The notes beneath the pieces were generated by a model. It made no database searches. It was not told the DNA's origin and saw only the letters and a list, made by a program, of their open reading frames with translations. Below are positions 1 to 9,224 of a DNA stretch of 32,055 nucleotides, piece by piece. Each line of letters begins with the position of its first letter. Positions within the stretch are counted from its first letter, which is position 1. Source of the DNA: Myxococcales bacterium (GTDB lineage Bacteria > Myxococcota_A > Polyangia > Polyangiales > Polyangiaceae); contig JANXMC010000519.1 in NCBI GenBank assembly GCA_025354825.1, positions 1-32,055 on the forward strand, written 5' to 3'. The translations under genes and the position numbers were made by a program.

Positions 1-1458
<1,458 letters not shown>

Positions 1459-1464
<6 letters not shown>

Positions 1465-1490
1465 CAGTCGCCTTTTTACTCGAGACTGAT
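1459..1490. repeat. Short inverted repeat at the kinase breakpoint
   Basis: ATCAGTC at 1459-1465 is the perfect inverse complement of GACTGAT at 1484-1490, with an 18-base spacer containing a T5 run. It lies exactly where kinase homology stops. The surrounding 1463-1584 stretch has no gene and is a little AT-richer than its flanks. It may be chance, a weak terminator, or the scar of a rearrangement. Confidence 0.35.
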
Positions 1491-1584
1491 TTGTGAATAT
1501 GCACGCGTCGTGGGTATTTGATTCACTCCGTCGATTTCGTGATCATCGCGAGATCGTGCGGACATGCGCGCCGCGCACGCCCCG

Positions 1585-3096
1585 TCACTCGGCGCGGAGG
1601 CCGTCGGACGGGCGGAGGCGGGCCGCGTGAAGCGCGGGGAAGATCGACGCGATCACGCAGAAGGCCATGGCGCCGCCCCCGGCCACGAAGAAGTCCCACG
1701 GGTTGGTGGCGACCGGCAGCTTCGAGATGAAGTAGACCTTCGGGTCGAGGGGGAACGCATACGCCGCGAGGCCGGTGCAGCCGAAGTAGCCGACGAGCAG
1801 CCCCACCAGGGTGCCCGCGCCTCCGATGATTGCTCCCTGGTAGAGGAACACGCGCAGAATTGCCGAGTCGTGGGCGCCGATGGCCTTGAGGAGCGAGATC
1901 TCTTTCCGCTTGTCCAACACCATCATGATGATCGTCGCGACCACGGTGAACGAGGCGACGAAGGTCATGAGGAAGAGCACCATGGTCATTCCGTACCGCT
2001 GAATCTCGAGGGCCGTGAAAAGACCGTGATTCAGTTTTTGCCAATCGATCGAATAGTAAACGGTGCTGCCTAATACGCCCTCCACGTCATGGGCAATGCG
2101 CTTTGCGCCGTCGATGTCATCCACCGACATCTCCACGCCCGTCACGCTGTCGCCCGAGCCGTAGAACGACTGCGCTTCGAACAGATCGGTGTAAACGAGC
2201 TTGGAGTCGTACTGATCGAACCCTGCTTCGAAGAAGGCGATCACGCGAAACTGCTTTGCCATCGGCGGGCGTGCATTCGCGCCAAACGTGATCCCCACCG
2301 TGGGCGACGTGACTTGCACGCAGCCGCCAATCGCTACGTCGAGCTGCTTACCGAGGGCGCGCCCCATGATGATTCCGGGGAGCTTCGCCGTCTCGTCGGC
2401 GCTTCGGCACGGATCGGGGTCCACCGCGTCGGGAAGAACGTCGATATCGGGGAGTTGGCTCGCGAAGCCGCCGGTGGGGGTGACGTCGCCGATGGGCGAG
2501 CCCGCGGGGAGCACGGGCGTCGGCGCTTCGGCCGGGGGCGGCAGGCCGGGGTCGCGCGCGAGATCCTGCGCCGTGAGCGGCTTCAACCCTTTTGCACCGA
2601 AGGTCACGAGGCTCGTCGGGAACGCGCGCTCGGGCGGTTTCGCCCCGATCCTACGCAGCCCCGCCATGCTCCCTTCGACCATGTTTTTTGGGAGATCGAG
2701 CACGCGCCCAACGCGCTCTGGGTCGATCCCCTTCACGAGCACGCCCGTCGCCGTGCGCGGGCCGCGCGTGACCATCATCGGGCTTATCACGAACGGCGCG
2801 ACGCCCACGACGCCCTTGACCGTTTGCGCTTTTGCCATGACGTCGCGGTATTCGCGAAAGTCCGACGCATAGGACATGACGAGAACGTGGGCATTCACGC
2901 CGAGCACCTTCTCGCGAAACTGTTCTTGGAAACCGCGCGTGACGCTCATCACGATGGTGAGAGCGGCCACGCCGAGCGTGACGCCCAGCATCGCGAAGAC
3001 GGTGCCGATCGATACGAACGACTGCTTCTTCGAGCGGAGATACCGAACGGCGAGCACAAGCGGAAATCCCATGGATGCTGGCGCGCTTTCTGGCAC
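1585..3096 (-). CDS. LolC/LolE-type ABC transporter permease (lipoprotein release)
   Basis: The protein has the MacB/FtsX topology of LolC/LolE. There is an N-terminal transmembrane segment after LAVRYLRSKKQSFVSIGTV with the family hallmark VMSVTRGFQEQF, a large periplasmic domain, and three C-terminal transmembrane helices (about residues 370-400, 420-450, 465-490) ending HAARLRPSDGLRAE. LolCDE extracts lipoproteins from the inner membrane and passes them to LolA. At 503 residues it is about 90 longer than E. coli LolC/LolE; the extra length is a Pro-rich insert around residues 195-235 of the periplasmic domain. The annotated GTG start is at 3096; an ATG at 3072 (MGFPLVLAVRYL) is an equally good start, and neither has a clear ribosome site. 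No lolD ATPase gene follows; instead there is the breakpoint near 1464. Confidence 0.85.
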   Translation of the reverse strand: MPESAPASMGFPLVLAVRYLRSKKQSFVSIGTVFAMLGVTLGVAALTIVMSVTRGFQEQFREKVLGVNAHVLVMSYASDFREYRDVMAKAQTVKGVVGVAPFVISPMMVTRGPRTATGVLVKGIDPERVGRVLDLPKNMVEGSMAGLRRIGAKPPERAFPTSLVTFGAKGLKPLTAQDLARDPGLPPPAEAPTPVLPAGSPIGDVTPTGGFASQLPDIDVLPDAVDPDPCRSADETAKLPGIIMGRALGKQLDVAIGGCVQVTSPTVGITFGANARPPMAKQFRVIAFFEAGFDQYDSKLVYTDLFEAQSFYGSGDSVTGVEMSVDDIDGAKRIAHDVEGVLGSTVYYSIDWQKLNHGLFTALEIQRYGMTMVLFLMTFVASFTVVATIIMMVLDKRKEISLLKAIGAHDSAILRVFLYQGAIIGGAGTLVGLLVGYFGCTGLAAYAFPLDPKVYFISKLPVATNPWDFFVAGGGAMAFCVIASIFPALHAARLRPSDGLRAE

Positions 3097-3125
3097 CGCT
3101 GCGCGCGGGGCGCTAGAAAAGGCTC

Positions 3126-3416
3126 ATGTGCCGGAACATTCGCGTGCTCCACCACTTCGCGCCTCCCACGACCGAGAACGAGATCGAGGCGGCGGCGCTT
3201 CAATACGTTCGCAAGGTGAGCGGCCTCTCCAAGCCGACGGCGGCGGACGCCGAGGCGTTCGCGAAGGCCGTCGCCGAGGTCGCCGCGAGCACGAAGCGCC
3301 TCCTTGCGGCGCTACCCGAGCGTGGCGCGGTTCGCACGCGCGACGGAGAGCAGAAGAAGGCAAAGGCGAGATGGGCGCTGCGCGAAGCGCCACGCCGGGC
3401 CGCGAAGACGGCGTGA
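3126..3416 (+). CDS. DUF2277 family protein
   Basis: This small 96-residue protein begins MCRNIRVLHHFAPPTTENEI and continues with AALQYVRKVSGLSKPT, the recognisable signature of DUF2277. Its members are short, soluble proteins of unknown function, common in actinobacteria and proteobacteria. An AAAAGG ribosome site lies just before the ATG. The last 20 residues are Arg/Lys/Ala-rich. It is transcribed away from the LolC-like gene and runs head-on into the DUF6496 gene, so it is probably a single-gene unit. No membrane segment or signal peptide is present. Confidence 0.85.
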   Translation: MCRNIRVLHHFAPPTTENEIEAAALQYVRKVSGLSKPTAADAEAFAKAVAEVAASTKRLLAALPERGAVRTRDGEQKKAKARWALREAPRRAAKTA

Positions 3417-3433
3417 TTCGGACGCCGAGCGCG

Positions 3434-3751
3434 TCAGGCGGGCTGCTTCTTCGCGGTTCGCGTGCGGGCCGTCGTCGACTTCGCGGCTCTCTTTTTGGCG
3501 CTGCTGGCTCGCTTCTTCGCAGGCGACTTCCGCGCGGCGGACTTCTTGGCGTTCGGATTGGGCGGAACCTTTTTCCCTTCGCGGCGCGCTTCCGAAAGCC
3601 CAATTGCGATGGCCTGCTTCTTACTCGTGACTTTCTTGCCGGAGCTACCCGACCGCAGTGTGCCCTTCTTGCGCTCGTGCATCACTTTGCCGACCTTGTC
3701 GTTGGTCGCTTTGCTCGTTTTTCGTGCACTTGCCTTCTTCTTCGCGGCCAT
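3434..3751 (-). CDS. DUF6496 / histone H1-like Lys-Ala-rich protein
   Basis: The 105-residue product starts with a basic tail (MAAKKKASARKTSKATND), then a conserved core KVMHERKKGTLRSGSSGKK followed by KQAIAIGLSEARREGKK, then a C-terminal half made almost only of Lys, Ala, Arg and Ser repeats (AKKSAARKSPAKKRASSAKK). The core is the DUF6496 motif; the tail resembles eukaryotic histone H1 and bacterial nucleoid proteins such as HctB or AlgP. I infer DNA binding through the basic tail, possibly as a nucleoid or stress protein; no catalytic site is seen. It faces DUF2277 tail to tail with an 17-base gap. Confidence 0.75.
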   Translation of the reverse strand: MAAKKKASARKTSKATNDKVGKVMHERKKGTLRSGSSGKKVTSKKQAIAIGLSEARREGKKVPPNPNAKKSAARKSPAKKRASSAKKRAAKSTTARTRTAKKQPA

Positions 3752-3796
3752 CGTCGTTCTCCCTCCGTACGCGTTGAGTGAGCCTAGTACGCCGCC

Positions 3797-3919
3797 TCAC
3801 GCGGCGTTGAGAACGACCTTCTCGAAGTCGCCCTCCTTGCAGCGAAACATCTCGTAGGCGCGAAGCGCATCCGCCAGCGGCCTGTGCCCCTGGGCTCTCG
3901 CGGACGCGGCCGAGCTCAT
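3797..3919 (-). pseudogene. Remnant: C-terminal tail of a zinc-dependent alcohol dehydrogenase
   Basis: The minus frame reads HRPLADALRAYEMFRCKEGD, then FEKVVLNAA and a stop. This matches the last 30 residues of medium-chain Zn alcohol/formaldehyde dehydrogenases (typical form THRLPLADAPRAYEMFRDKxDGxxKVVL). Upstream of about 3890 the homology ends and only 12 unrelated codons back to an ATG at 3919 remain, so the NAD-binding and zinc domains are gone. The 40-codon reading frame is unlikely to give a functional protein. It is one of several truncated genes in this half of the window. Confidence 0.6.
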
Positions 3920-4162
3920 CGTTGGCATTCGTTCTGTTCCCTCATGCTCGGGCGGCCAGCGTCCTTACTCAAGGGCGTTCTGCACGGTTCTCTCCTTCTC
4001 AGAGCCCGCAGTGCAAATCGGCTGCCGAGCGGAAGACGGCATGCGTGCGGAACGGTCGCGCCGCGCACGCGTTCGCCACAGATCGTTCGCAATCGCCTCA
4101 GCAGGGTCAGGGGCCAATACCGACGTGCAGCCGCTTTCACCAGATTGCCCGCGATGGGCGGG
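3920..4162. other. Gene-free stretch upstream of the BON lipoprotein gene
   Basis: An open plus frame crosses this stretch and joins the lipoprotein gene, but its translation is low-complexity, without homology, and the true signal peptide starts at 4219. I see no RNA gene or repeat. Its right edge carries the promoter described next. Confidence 0.5.
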
Positions 4163-4163
4163 T

Positions 4164-4179
4164 TGGCTTCGCCCTTGCT
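4164..4179 (+). promoter_or_regulatory. Probable sigma-54 (-24/-12) promoter
   Basis: TGGCTTCGCCCTTGCT carries the invariant GG and GC dinucleotides at the exact sigma-54 spacing (consensus TGGCAC-N5-TTGCW). The -24 box lies at 4164-4167 and the -12 box at 4175-4178. Transcription would start near 4190, about 29 bases before the lipoprotein ATG at 4219, which leaves room for its GGGGAGA ribosome site. Sigma-54 promoters need an enhancer-binding activator; no activator site was identified. Confidence 0.6.
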
Positions 4180-4218
4180 AAACGGCATTCCGAGAAACCG
4201 AACTCGGGGAGAATCCAA

Positions 4219-4956
4219 ATGAAGATGCAATCACTCTTTCTCGCCAGCGCGCTCGCGCTCTGTGCTGCCGCCTGTGGAAAAGCCAGCGATCGTCCTGCGG
4301 AAGATCCGTCGGTTGCGAACGCGGCGAGCCAGTCGACGATCAACCCGGCCACGTCCTACGGGACCACGTCCGGCGCCGTCTCGGCCGACCCTTCGACGAC
4401 GACGAAGGTCGTCCCGGGTCAGTCCACGGGAACCGCGACGACGGACACCTCGGCGAACGCGATGGCCACCACGCCAAACTACGATTCGACGCCGAATTCC
4501 GCGCCGTCCACCACCCCCGCGCAGACGACGGCCGCCAACAGCCAGGGGCGCGCCGCGAAGGCCCGACCGGGCAACACGCAGGGGCCCTCCGTGGCGCCTA
4601 CGCCGCCGCCGGCTGCCGACCCGGTCGCGACTACGCCTCCCGGGGGCGCGGACCAGACGGCCGCAGCGACGAACACGAAGATCAACGATCGTGATCGTCA
4701 CGGGAGCACTCTCACGCCGATCGACCAGGGGAACAGCAAGGACGAGCTTCGCATCACCCAGGCGATCCGCAAAGGCGTGATGGGCGACAAGGGGCTCTCG
4801 TTCAACGCGAAGAACGTGAAGATCATCACCGTGGGAACGAAGGTCACGCTTCGTGGGCCGGTTGCGACAGATGCCGAAAAGGCGTCGATCGAATCGCGCG
4901 CCAAGGCGACGCCGGGCGTCACCGAAGTCGACGACCAGATCGAAGTCAAAAAGTAA
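4219..4956 (+). CDS. Lipoprotein with C-terminal BON domain
   Basis: The chosen start is the ATG at 4219, with GGGGAGA 7 bases upstream and an immediate signal peptide (MKMQSLFLASALALCAAACG) with lipobox AAAC. The longer frame to the left has no signal. The mature protein has a Thr/Ser/Pro/Ala-rich linker of about 130 residues and then a BON fold from about residue 170: ELRITQAIRKGVMGDKGLSF, NVKIITVGTKVTLRGPVAT, and AKATPGVTEVDDQIEVKK. BON domains (as in OsmY) bind phospholipid and protect the envelope under stress. The linker probably spans the periplasm or cell-wall space. The gene probably forms a unit with the stress protein 58 bases downstream, under the sigma-54 promoter. Confidence 0.85.
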   Translation: MKMQSLFLASALALCAAACGKASDRPAEDPSVANAASQSTINPATSYGTTSGAVSADPSTTTKVVPGQSTGTATTDTSANAMATTPNYDSTPNSAPSTTPAQTTAANSQGRAAKARPGNTQGPSVAPTPPPAADPVATTPPGGADQTAAATNTKINDRDRHGSTLTPIDQGNSKDELRITQAIRKGVMGDKGLSFNAKNVKIITVGTKVTLRGPVATDAEKASIESRAKATPGVTEVDDQIEVKK

Positions 4957-4961
4957 CGGGC

Positions 4962-4983
4962 GACGCTCACGCGCGTCTTTTCT
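4962..4983 (+). terminator. Weak hairpin with T-run between the BON and stress genes
   Basis: GACGC (4962-4966) pairs with GCGTC (4973-4977) and is followed by TTTT. The 5-base stem is short, so it would be at most a partial (attenuating) terminator inside the two-gene unit. Confidence 0.3.
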
Positions 4984-5013
4984 CAACTACGAAATAACGA
5001 AAAGGGAGACCCC

Positions 5014-5553
5014 ATGAAAAAAGCAGTCATGTGCATCGTGCAGTCCGAGCCGCAGGCCGAGGCGATCGTCCGCCAGCTTCAGACCTCGGGCTTCACTAAC
5101 AGCGATATTTCCGTCCTCTTCCCCAACAAGGACGGCACGCGTGACTTCGCTCACGAGCACAACACGAAGGCCCCCGAAGGCGCCGTTGCCGGCGCAGGCA
5201 CGGGTGGCGTGGTCGGCGGCGCTCTCGGTCTCCTCGCGGGCATCGGCGCCCTTGCGATCCCGGGGCTCGGCCCCTTCATCGCGGCAGGCCCGCTTCTCGC
5301 GGCCCTTAGCGGCGCAGCGGCAGGCGCGACGGTCGGTGGCGTCGCGGGCGCCCTCGTCGGCCTCGGCATTCCGGAGATCGAGGCGAAGCGCTACGAGGGG
5401 AAGATCAAGGGCGGCAACTTGCTCATCTCGGTGCATACCGAGTCGAGCGAAGAGCAGAAGCGCGCGGAGGAAATCTTCAACGCCGCGAAGGCCGAAGACG
5501 TCTGCTCGGCGGCCGAGTCGAGCGTCCCCAAGGCGACCGAGGCGCGCGTCTAA
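5014..5553 (+). CDS. Glycine-zipper general stress protein (DUF1269/YflT-like)
   Basis: The 179-residue protein has an N-terminal alpha/beta part (KKAVMCIVQSEPQAEAIVRQ, then GFTNSDISVLFPNKDG), a central Gly/Ala-rich membrane-active part with repeated GxxxG spacing from about residue 55 to 120 (GGALGLLAGIGALAIPGLGP is typical), and a C-terminal beta strand region KIKGGNLLISVHTESSEEQK. Proteins of this layout are annotated as general stress proteins and are thought to insert in or bind membranes; no enzyme activity is known. AAGGGAGA lies 6 bases before the ATG. It follows the BON lipoprotein and is closed by a strong terminator, so both are likely a small envelope-stress operon. Confidence 0.75.
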   Translation: MKKAVMCIVQSEPQAEAIVRQLQTSGFTNSDISVLFPNKDGTRDFAHEHNTKAPEGAVAGAGTGGVVGGALGLLAGIGALAIPGLGPFIAAGPLLAALSGAAAGATVGGVAGALVGLGIPEIEAKRYEGKIKGGNLLISVHTESSEEQKRAEEIFNAAKAEDVCSAAESSVPKATEARV

Positions 5554-5578
5554 GCACGACCGCATTCGTCTCTCGCGT

Positions 5579-5620
5579 GAGCACGGTGGTCTTCGGGCCG
5601 CCGTGCTCGTTTCCGTTTGT
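5579..5620 (+). terminator. Strong rho-independent-type terminator
   Basis: A 13-base-pair stem (5579-5591 with 5596-5608, two G-T pairs) closes on a TTCG tetraloop and is followed by the T-rich tail GTTTCCGTTTGT. It lies 26 bases after the stress-protein stop. The UUCG-type loop makes it unusually stable. Confidence 0.8.
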
Positions 5621-5700
5621 GGGGTCAGTCTTCACGGGTTTTGGGGACAGCGTGCACGGCAACGCTTGGGCGGTGTGAGGCTTGCGTGAGGGGTAGCTCC

Positions 5701-6849
5701 ATGGATACCGTTCAATTGCGCGACGTCAGGCGCTCGTCGCCTTATCCTCATAGCGCCACGTCGCGCCTCTCTGGCACGGATGGGCGCGCGGTGACAATGC
5801 GATCCCTCGAGATGCCGGCTTCCCTCGTGGGCGCGGCAGAATCGAGCCCGCTGTCCGTCGCGGCCACGGCCGACGGCTCCGCACCGGAGCTTGCGACCTC
5901 GCTACGTGCGGCGGGGCAGTTCGAGCTCGTGCACTGCGTTGGGCGTGGCAAGACGGGCGCAGTGTGGCGAGCACGGCACCCTCGCGTGGGGCGCGACGTC
6001 GCGCTGAAGATTCTTAGCCACACCGTGGACGTCGACGTCGCGCGGGAGCGTCTCGAGCGCGAGGCGCGCCTGTCGGCGCAGGTTCGTTCGGACGCGGTCG
6101 CCCATATTTACGACGTTGCCGAAGACCACGCCGGTCGGCCCTGTTTGGTGATGCAACTGTTCGAAGGGAAGACGCTCGCGTCGCTGCTTGCGCCGCGCAG
6201 CCCCCTCGGGCTCGAGCGCTCCGTTCGGCTCATCAAGCAGATTGCGCGGGCCCTCGACGAGATTCACGAGAGCGCGATCGTCCATTGCGATTTGAAGCCT
6301 GAGGACATCATCGTCACGCGAGGCACGAACCGCGGCGGTCGCATTAAGATCATCGACTTCGGAGATGCACAACCGCCGACGGAGGCGAGCGGCGTCGACG
6401 CGCGCTCAGATGTCTCTGCGCTCAGCGAAATTGCCTATCGCTGCCTCACGGGCCGGCGCCCCTCCCATGAGCATGTTGCGCTCGCATCGCGTTACGACGA
6501 TGCGCTTCCGCGCGCGGTCGATGCCGTGCTTTCGCGCGCGCTTTCTCCCAACGCGCGGGACCGCTTCTCTCATGCGGGCGAGCTTGCCAGCGCGCTCGAA
6601 GAGGCCTCACAGCCCCGTGCGCGTCGCTCCCCGCCCCGTTCGCCTCAAAAGGCGCGCGAGCTTCTCGTAACTCCACCTGTTGCGGCGACGCCTTCGGCCC
6701 CAGAGCCGCGCGCGCGTCTCTCGGCGCGGGGCGCGTCGGCGACACTTGCCGTGCTCTTGGTCGCGCTCGTCGCAGGCGGCATCGCGGGGCGCGTGTGGAA
6801 GCCGGCCCGCGCACCGTTGCCCGTGCTCTCCGCCGCCACGCAGCGGTGA
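5701..6849 (+). CDS. Membrane Ser/Thr kinase-like protein lacking most of the activation segment
   Basis: The ATG at 5701 follows GAGGGG by 7 bases and is preferred over the earlier frame opening at 5617. Residues 1-75 are Ser/Ala-rich. The kinase domain follows: Gly loop GRGKTGAV at about 81-88, the ATP lysine in VALKIL (K103), the catalytic loop HCDLKPED (195-202; HRD has Cys for Arg and the usual Asn is Asp), and DFG at 219-221. After IIDFGDA only about 10 residues separate DFG from SGVDARSDVSALSEIAYRCL, so the activation loop, the GTxxYMAPE P+1 segment and the APE motif are absent. The domain then resumes normally (SPNARDRFSHAGELASALEE). A single transmembrane helix lies near 355-375. It may be a pseudokinase, or have lost a segment by deletion or assembly collapse. 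Confidence 0.8.
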   Translation: MDTVQLRDVRRSSPYPHSATSRLSGTDGRAVTMRSLEMPASLVGAAESSPLSVAATADGSAPELATSLRAAGQFELVHCVGRGKTGAVWRARHPRVGRDVALKILSHTVDVDVARERLEREARLSAQVRSDAVAHIYDVAEDHAGRPCLVMQLFEGKTLASLLAPRSPLGLERSVRLIKQIARALDEIHESAIVHCDLKPEDIIVTRGTNRGGRIKIIDFGDAQPPTEASGVDARSDVSALSEIAYRCLTGRRPSHEHVALASRYDDALPRAVDAVLSRALSPNARDRFSHAGELASALEEASQPRARRSPPRSPQKARELLVTPPVAATPSAPEPRARLSARGASATLAVLLVALVAGGIAGRVWKPARAPLPVLSAATQR

Positions 6850-6951
6850 TGGTCTAAGACGGCTTGTGGACGATCTCGCGCGCCACAACTCTGGCGAATC
6901 ATCGGCTCACCGTCGATGATGAGAGTGCGGCCCCGTGGCAATGCGGGTGGC

Positions 6952-6973
6952 GGGGGAGCGTATCGCCTCCCCC
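6952..6973. repeat. GC-rich inverted repeat upstream of the histidine kinase gene
   Basis: GGGGGAG (6952-6958) and CTCCCCC (6967-6973) form a perfect 7-bp stem with an 8-base loop. No T-run follows. It lies 28 bases before the kinase ATG, so it could be an operator, a leader hairpin, or a weak terminator of the preceding gene. Confidence 0.3.
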
Positions 6974-7001
6974 AGGCATACGCTACACAGCACGGCGTAC
7001 C

Positions 7002-9224
7002 ATGCGTGATGAGCTCCAAAACAGTCCTGCCTCGGGCGCTACGAACGATTCGACGCTCGAGCGGGGGGAAGAGCTCGCCGAGGCGGCACTCGCGCCGCGA
7101 TTGCCCTTTCCCGTAGTCGGTATCGGCGCATCGGCCGGCGGCCTCGAGGCGTTTTTCGAGCTGTTCGACGCAATGCCCAGTACCACCGGCGCGGCATTCG
7201 TCCTTGTGCAGCACTTGCCGCCAGATCGCGAGAGCCTCCTCGCGGAGCTGCTTCAGGCGCGCACGGCGATGAAGGTTCGCGAGGTCGTCGATGGGATGCC
7301 GGTCGAGCCGAATCACCTCTACGTGATTAGGCCGGGGCGCACTCTCACACTGAGGGACGGCCTGCTTCGCCTCGGTGAACCGGTTGAGCGAAGAGGCCAG
7401 GCGCGCCCGGTGGACGATTTCTTTCGGTCTCTCGCCGAAGAGCAGCGCGAACGCGCAATTTGCATCGTGATGTCGGGAATGGGTAGCAATGGGAGCGCCG
7501 GCGCCCAACTCGTCAAGGCGGTGGGAGGCCCGTGCATTGCGCAAGATCAGCTGCGGGCTTCGAACGAAGAGGCGACGAGCGTCAACGAGGAGCTTCAAAG
7601 CACGAACGAAGAGCTCGAGACGAGCAAAGAGGAGCTTCAATCGCTCAACGAAGAGCTCTCGACTCTCAACGCGCAGCTCCATGTGAAAATGCAAGAGCAC
7701 GAGACCGCCACGAGTGATCTCAGTAGCCTGCTGCGAAGCACAGATATCGCCGTTCTCTTTCTCGATCGCTCGTTCCAAATTCGCAAGTTCACACCCGCCG
7801 TTCGAGATCTCCTCGATCTCATCCCGACCGACATCGGCCGCCCACTGTCGCATTTGGCGCCGAAGTTCAGCGATCCCGATCTTCTGGCAGATGCGGCGGC
7901 CGTGCTCGATCGCCTGGTACCAATCGAGAAAGAGGTCGCGAGCGAGAGCCGCCGTTGGTATGCGCGGCGGATATTGCCTTATCGCACGTCGGACAACCGC
8001 CTCGATGGCGTGGTCATTACGTTCGTGGACATCACGAGCCGCAAGCACGGCGAGCTGTCGCTCCGCGAAAAGGCGCGCCTCCTCGATTTGACCAACGACG
8101 CCATCATCGTTCGAAACTTGAACGACGAAATCGTCTCGTGGAATCAGGGCGCGACCGACAAGTTCGGCTGGTCGAGCGAGGAGGCCGTTGGGAGAGAGGC
8201 GCGGGGCTTGCTGAAGAGCGTCGGCGAGCCCAGCCTCAACGAGCTCGTCGAGCTTTTGCGGCGCCACGAACGTCACACGGGCGAGGTGGTTCAGACCACC
8301 CGCGACGGGCGGAAAATCACGTCGCTCGTACGGTGGGCGCTCGATCGGAGCGCCGACGGCGAGCCTGTGGCGATCCTCACGTCGATGAACGACATCACAG
8401 AGCTAAAGCGGGGTGCCGAGACGCTGCAGGAGCGGGAGCAGCAGTTCCGATTCCTCGTCGAGGAAGCGCACGACTTCGCGCTCCTCCTTCTCGACGCCGA
8501 GGGGCGCATCACAGCGTGGAACGTGGGAGCCGAGCGCCTCCTAGGGTTCACAGAGCGCGACGTCCTGGGTCACAGCCTCACGATGACCTTCCCCGCCGAA
8601 GAACGGGTGTTGAGCGACTTCTCCTCCGTCTGCGCCGCCGCTGTCCGCGACGGGCGTACGGAAGACGCGCGGTGGCACGCTCGCAAAGACGGCTCGCGGT
8701 TTTTTGGCACGGGCGTGATCACCGTCGTGCGCGGCTGCGACGGGATCGTGCGCGGCTTCGTGAAGGTCGTTCGCGACGATACGGCGCGGAAGCTCGCGGA
8801 GGACACGCTCCTCGAGGCGGCGGCAAGGGCAACGTCAGCAAACCGCATGAAGGACGAGCTCTTGGCGACCTTGAGCCACGAGCTCCGCACACCCCTCGGC
8901 GCGATACAGCTTTGGGTTCGAGTCCTCGCCGACGGCCCGCAAGACGCCGAGAGCCGCGCACGGGGGCTCGCTGCCATCGAGAAGAGCGTAAAGGCGCAAA
9001 AACAGCTCATCGACGACCTTTTGGATACGTCGCGTATCGCCGCCGGGACGCTGCGCGTCGGGCTCGAAGAGTGCGATCTCGCCGCGAAGCTCCGCTCGTG
9101 GGTCGATGCCGTCGTGCCTATTGCCGAAGTGAAAGGCGTGCACGTTGGCCTCGCGATTGCGAACGACGTCGGAACCGTCGCGACCGACCCCGACAGGCTC
9201 GAGCAGGTCGTGTGTCGTGATTAG
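7002..9224 (+). CDS. CheB-PAS-histidine kinase, internally deleted and C-terminally truncated
   Basis: The family is CheB methylesterase-CheR methyltransferase-PAS-histidine kinase, often followed by a receiver. Here the CheB part has GASAGG (S44) and QHLPP (H71), but SGMGSNG carries Asn163 where the catalytic Asp is expected. Homology stops at IAQDQ (about residue 183) and passes directly to the coiled coil LRASNEEATSVNEELQSTNE that normally follows CheR. The late CheB part and the whole CheR domain are missing. Three PAS domains follow (about 235-345, 360-465, 480-590), then the HisKA helix with ATLSHELRTPLGA (H626). The protein ends at DPDRLEQVVCRD, just where the ATPase N-box should start, so no ATP-binding domain exists. 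It could dimerise and accept phosphate but not autophosphorylate. The start has no clear ribosome site. Confidence 0.8.
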   Translation: MRDELQNSPASGATNDSTLERGEELAEAALAPRLPFPVVGIGASAGGLEAFFELFDAMPSTTGAAFVLVQHLPPDRESLLAELLQARTAMKVREVVDGMPVEPNHLYVIRPGRTLTLRDGLLRLGEPVERRGQARPVDDFFRSLAEEQRERAICIVMSGMGSNGSAGAQLVKAVGGPCIAQDQLRASNEEATSVNEELQSTNEELETSKEELQSLNEELSTLNAQLHVKMQEHETATSDLSSLLRSTDIAVLFLDRSFQIRKFTPAVRDLLDLIPTDIGRPLSHLAPKFSDPDLLADAAAVLDRLVPIEKEVASESRRWYARRILPYRTSDNRLDGVVITFVDITSRKHGELSLREKARLLDLTNDAIIVRNLNDEIVSWNQGATDKFGWSSEEAVGREARGLLKSVGEPSLNELVELLRRHERHTGEVVQTTRDGRKITSLVRWALDRSADGEPVAILTSMNDITELKRGAETLQEREQQFRFLVEEAHDFALLLLDAEGRITAWNVGAERLLGFTERDVLGHSLTMTFPAEERVLSDFSSVCAAAVRDGRTEDARWHARKDGSRFFGTGVITVVRGCDGIVRGFVKVVRDDTARKLAEDTLLEAAARATSANRMKDELLATLSHELRTPLGAIQLWVRVLADGPQDAESRARGLAAIEKSVKAQKQLIDDLLDTSRIAAGTLRVGLEECDLAAKLRSWVDAVVPIAEVKGVHVGLAIANDVGTVATDPDRLEQVVCRD

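Noticed and set aside
2089-3219. 376-codon plus-strand open frame opposite the LolC-like permease
   Set aside because: His/Arg-rich translation without homology; the minus strand encodes an evident permease.
5672-5685. Sigma-54-like GG-N10-GC spacing upstream of the kinase gene at 5701
   Set aside because: The start would fall about 4 bases before the ATG and the -24 box is poor (CGGT); a good ribosome site already occupies the region.
7553-7680. Repeated GAGCTTCAA / AACGAAGAG words, looking like a tandem repeat
   Set aside because: They encode the ordinary heptad coiled coil (NEELQS-type) of this kinase family; not a DNA repeat array.
6645-8276. 543-codon open frame on the minus strand opposite the histidine kinase
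   Set aside because: It is the antisense of a GC-rich gene with clear CheB/PAS motifs; its translation has no domain or signal and crosses a gene boundary.
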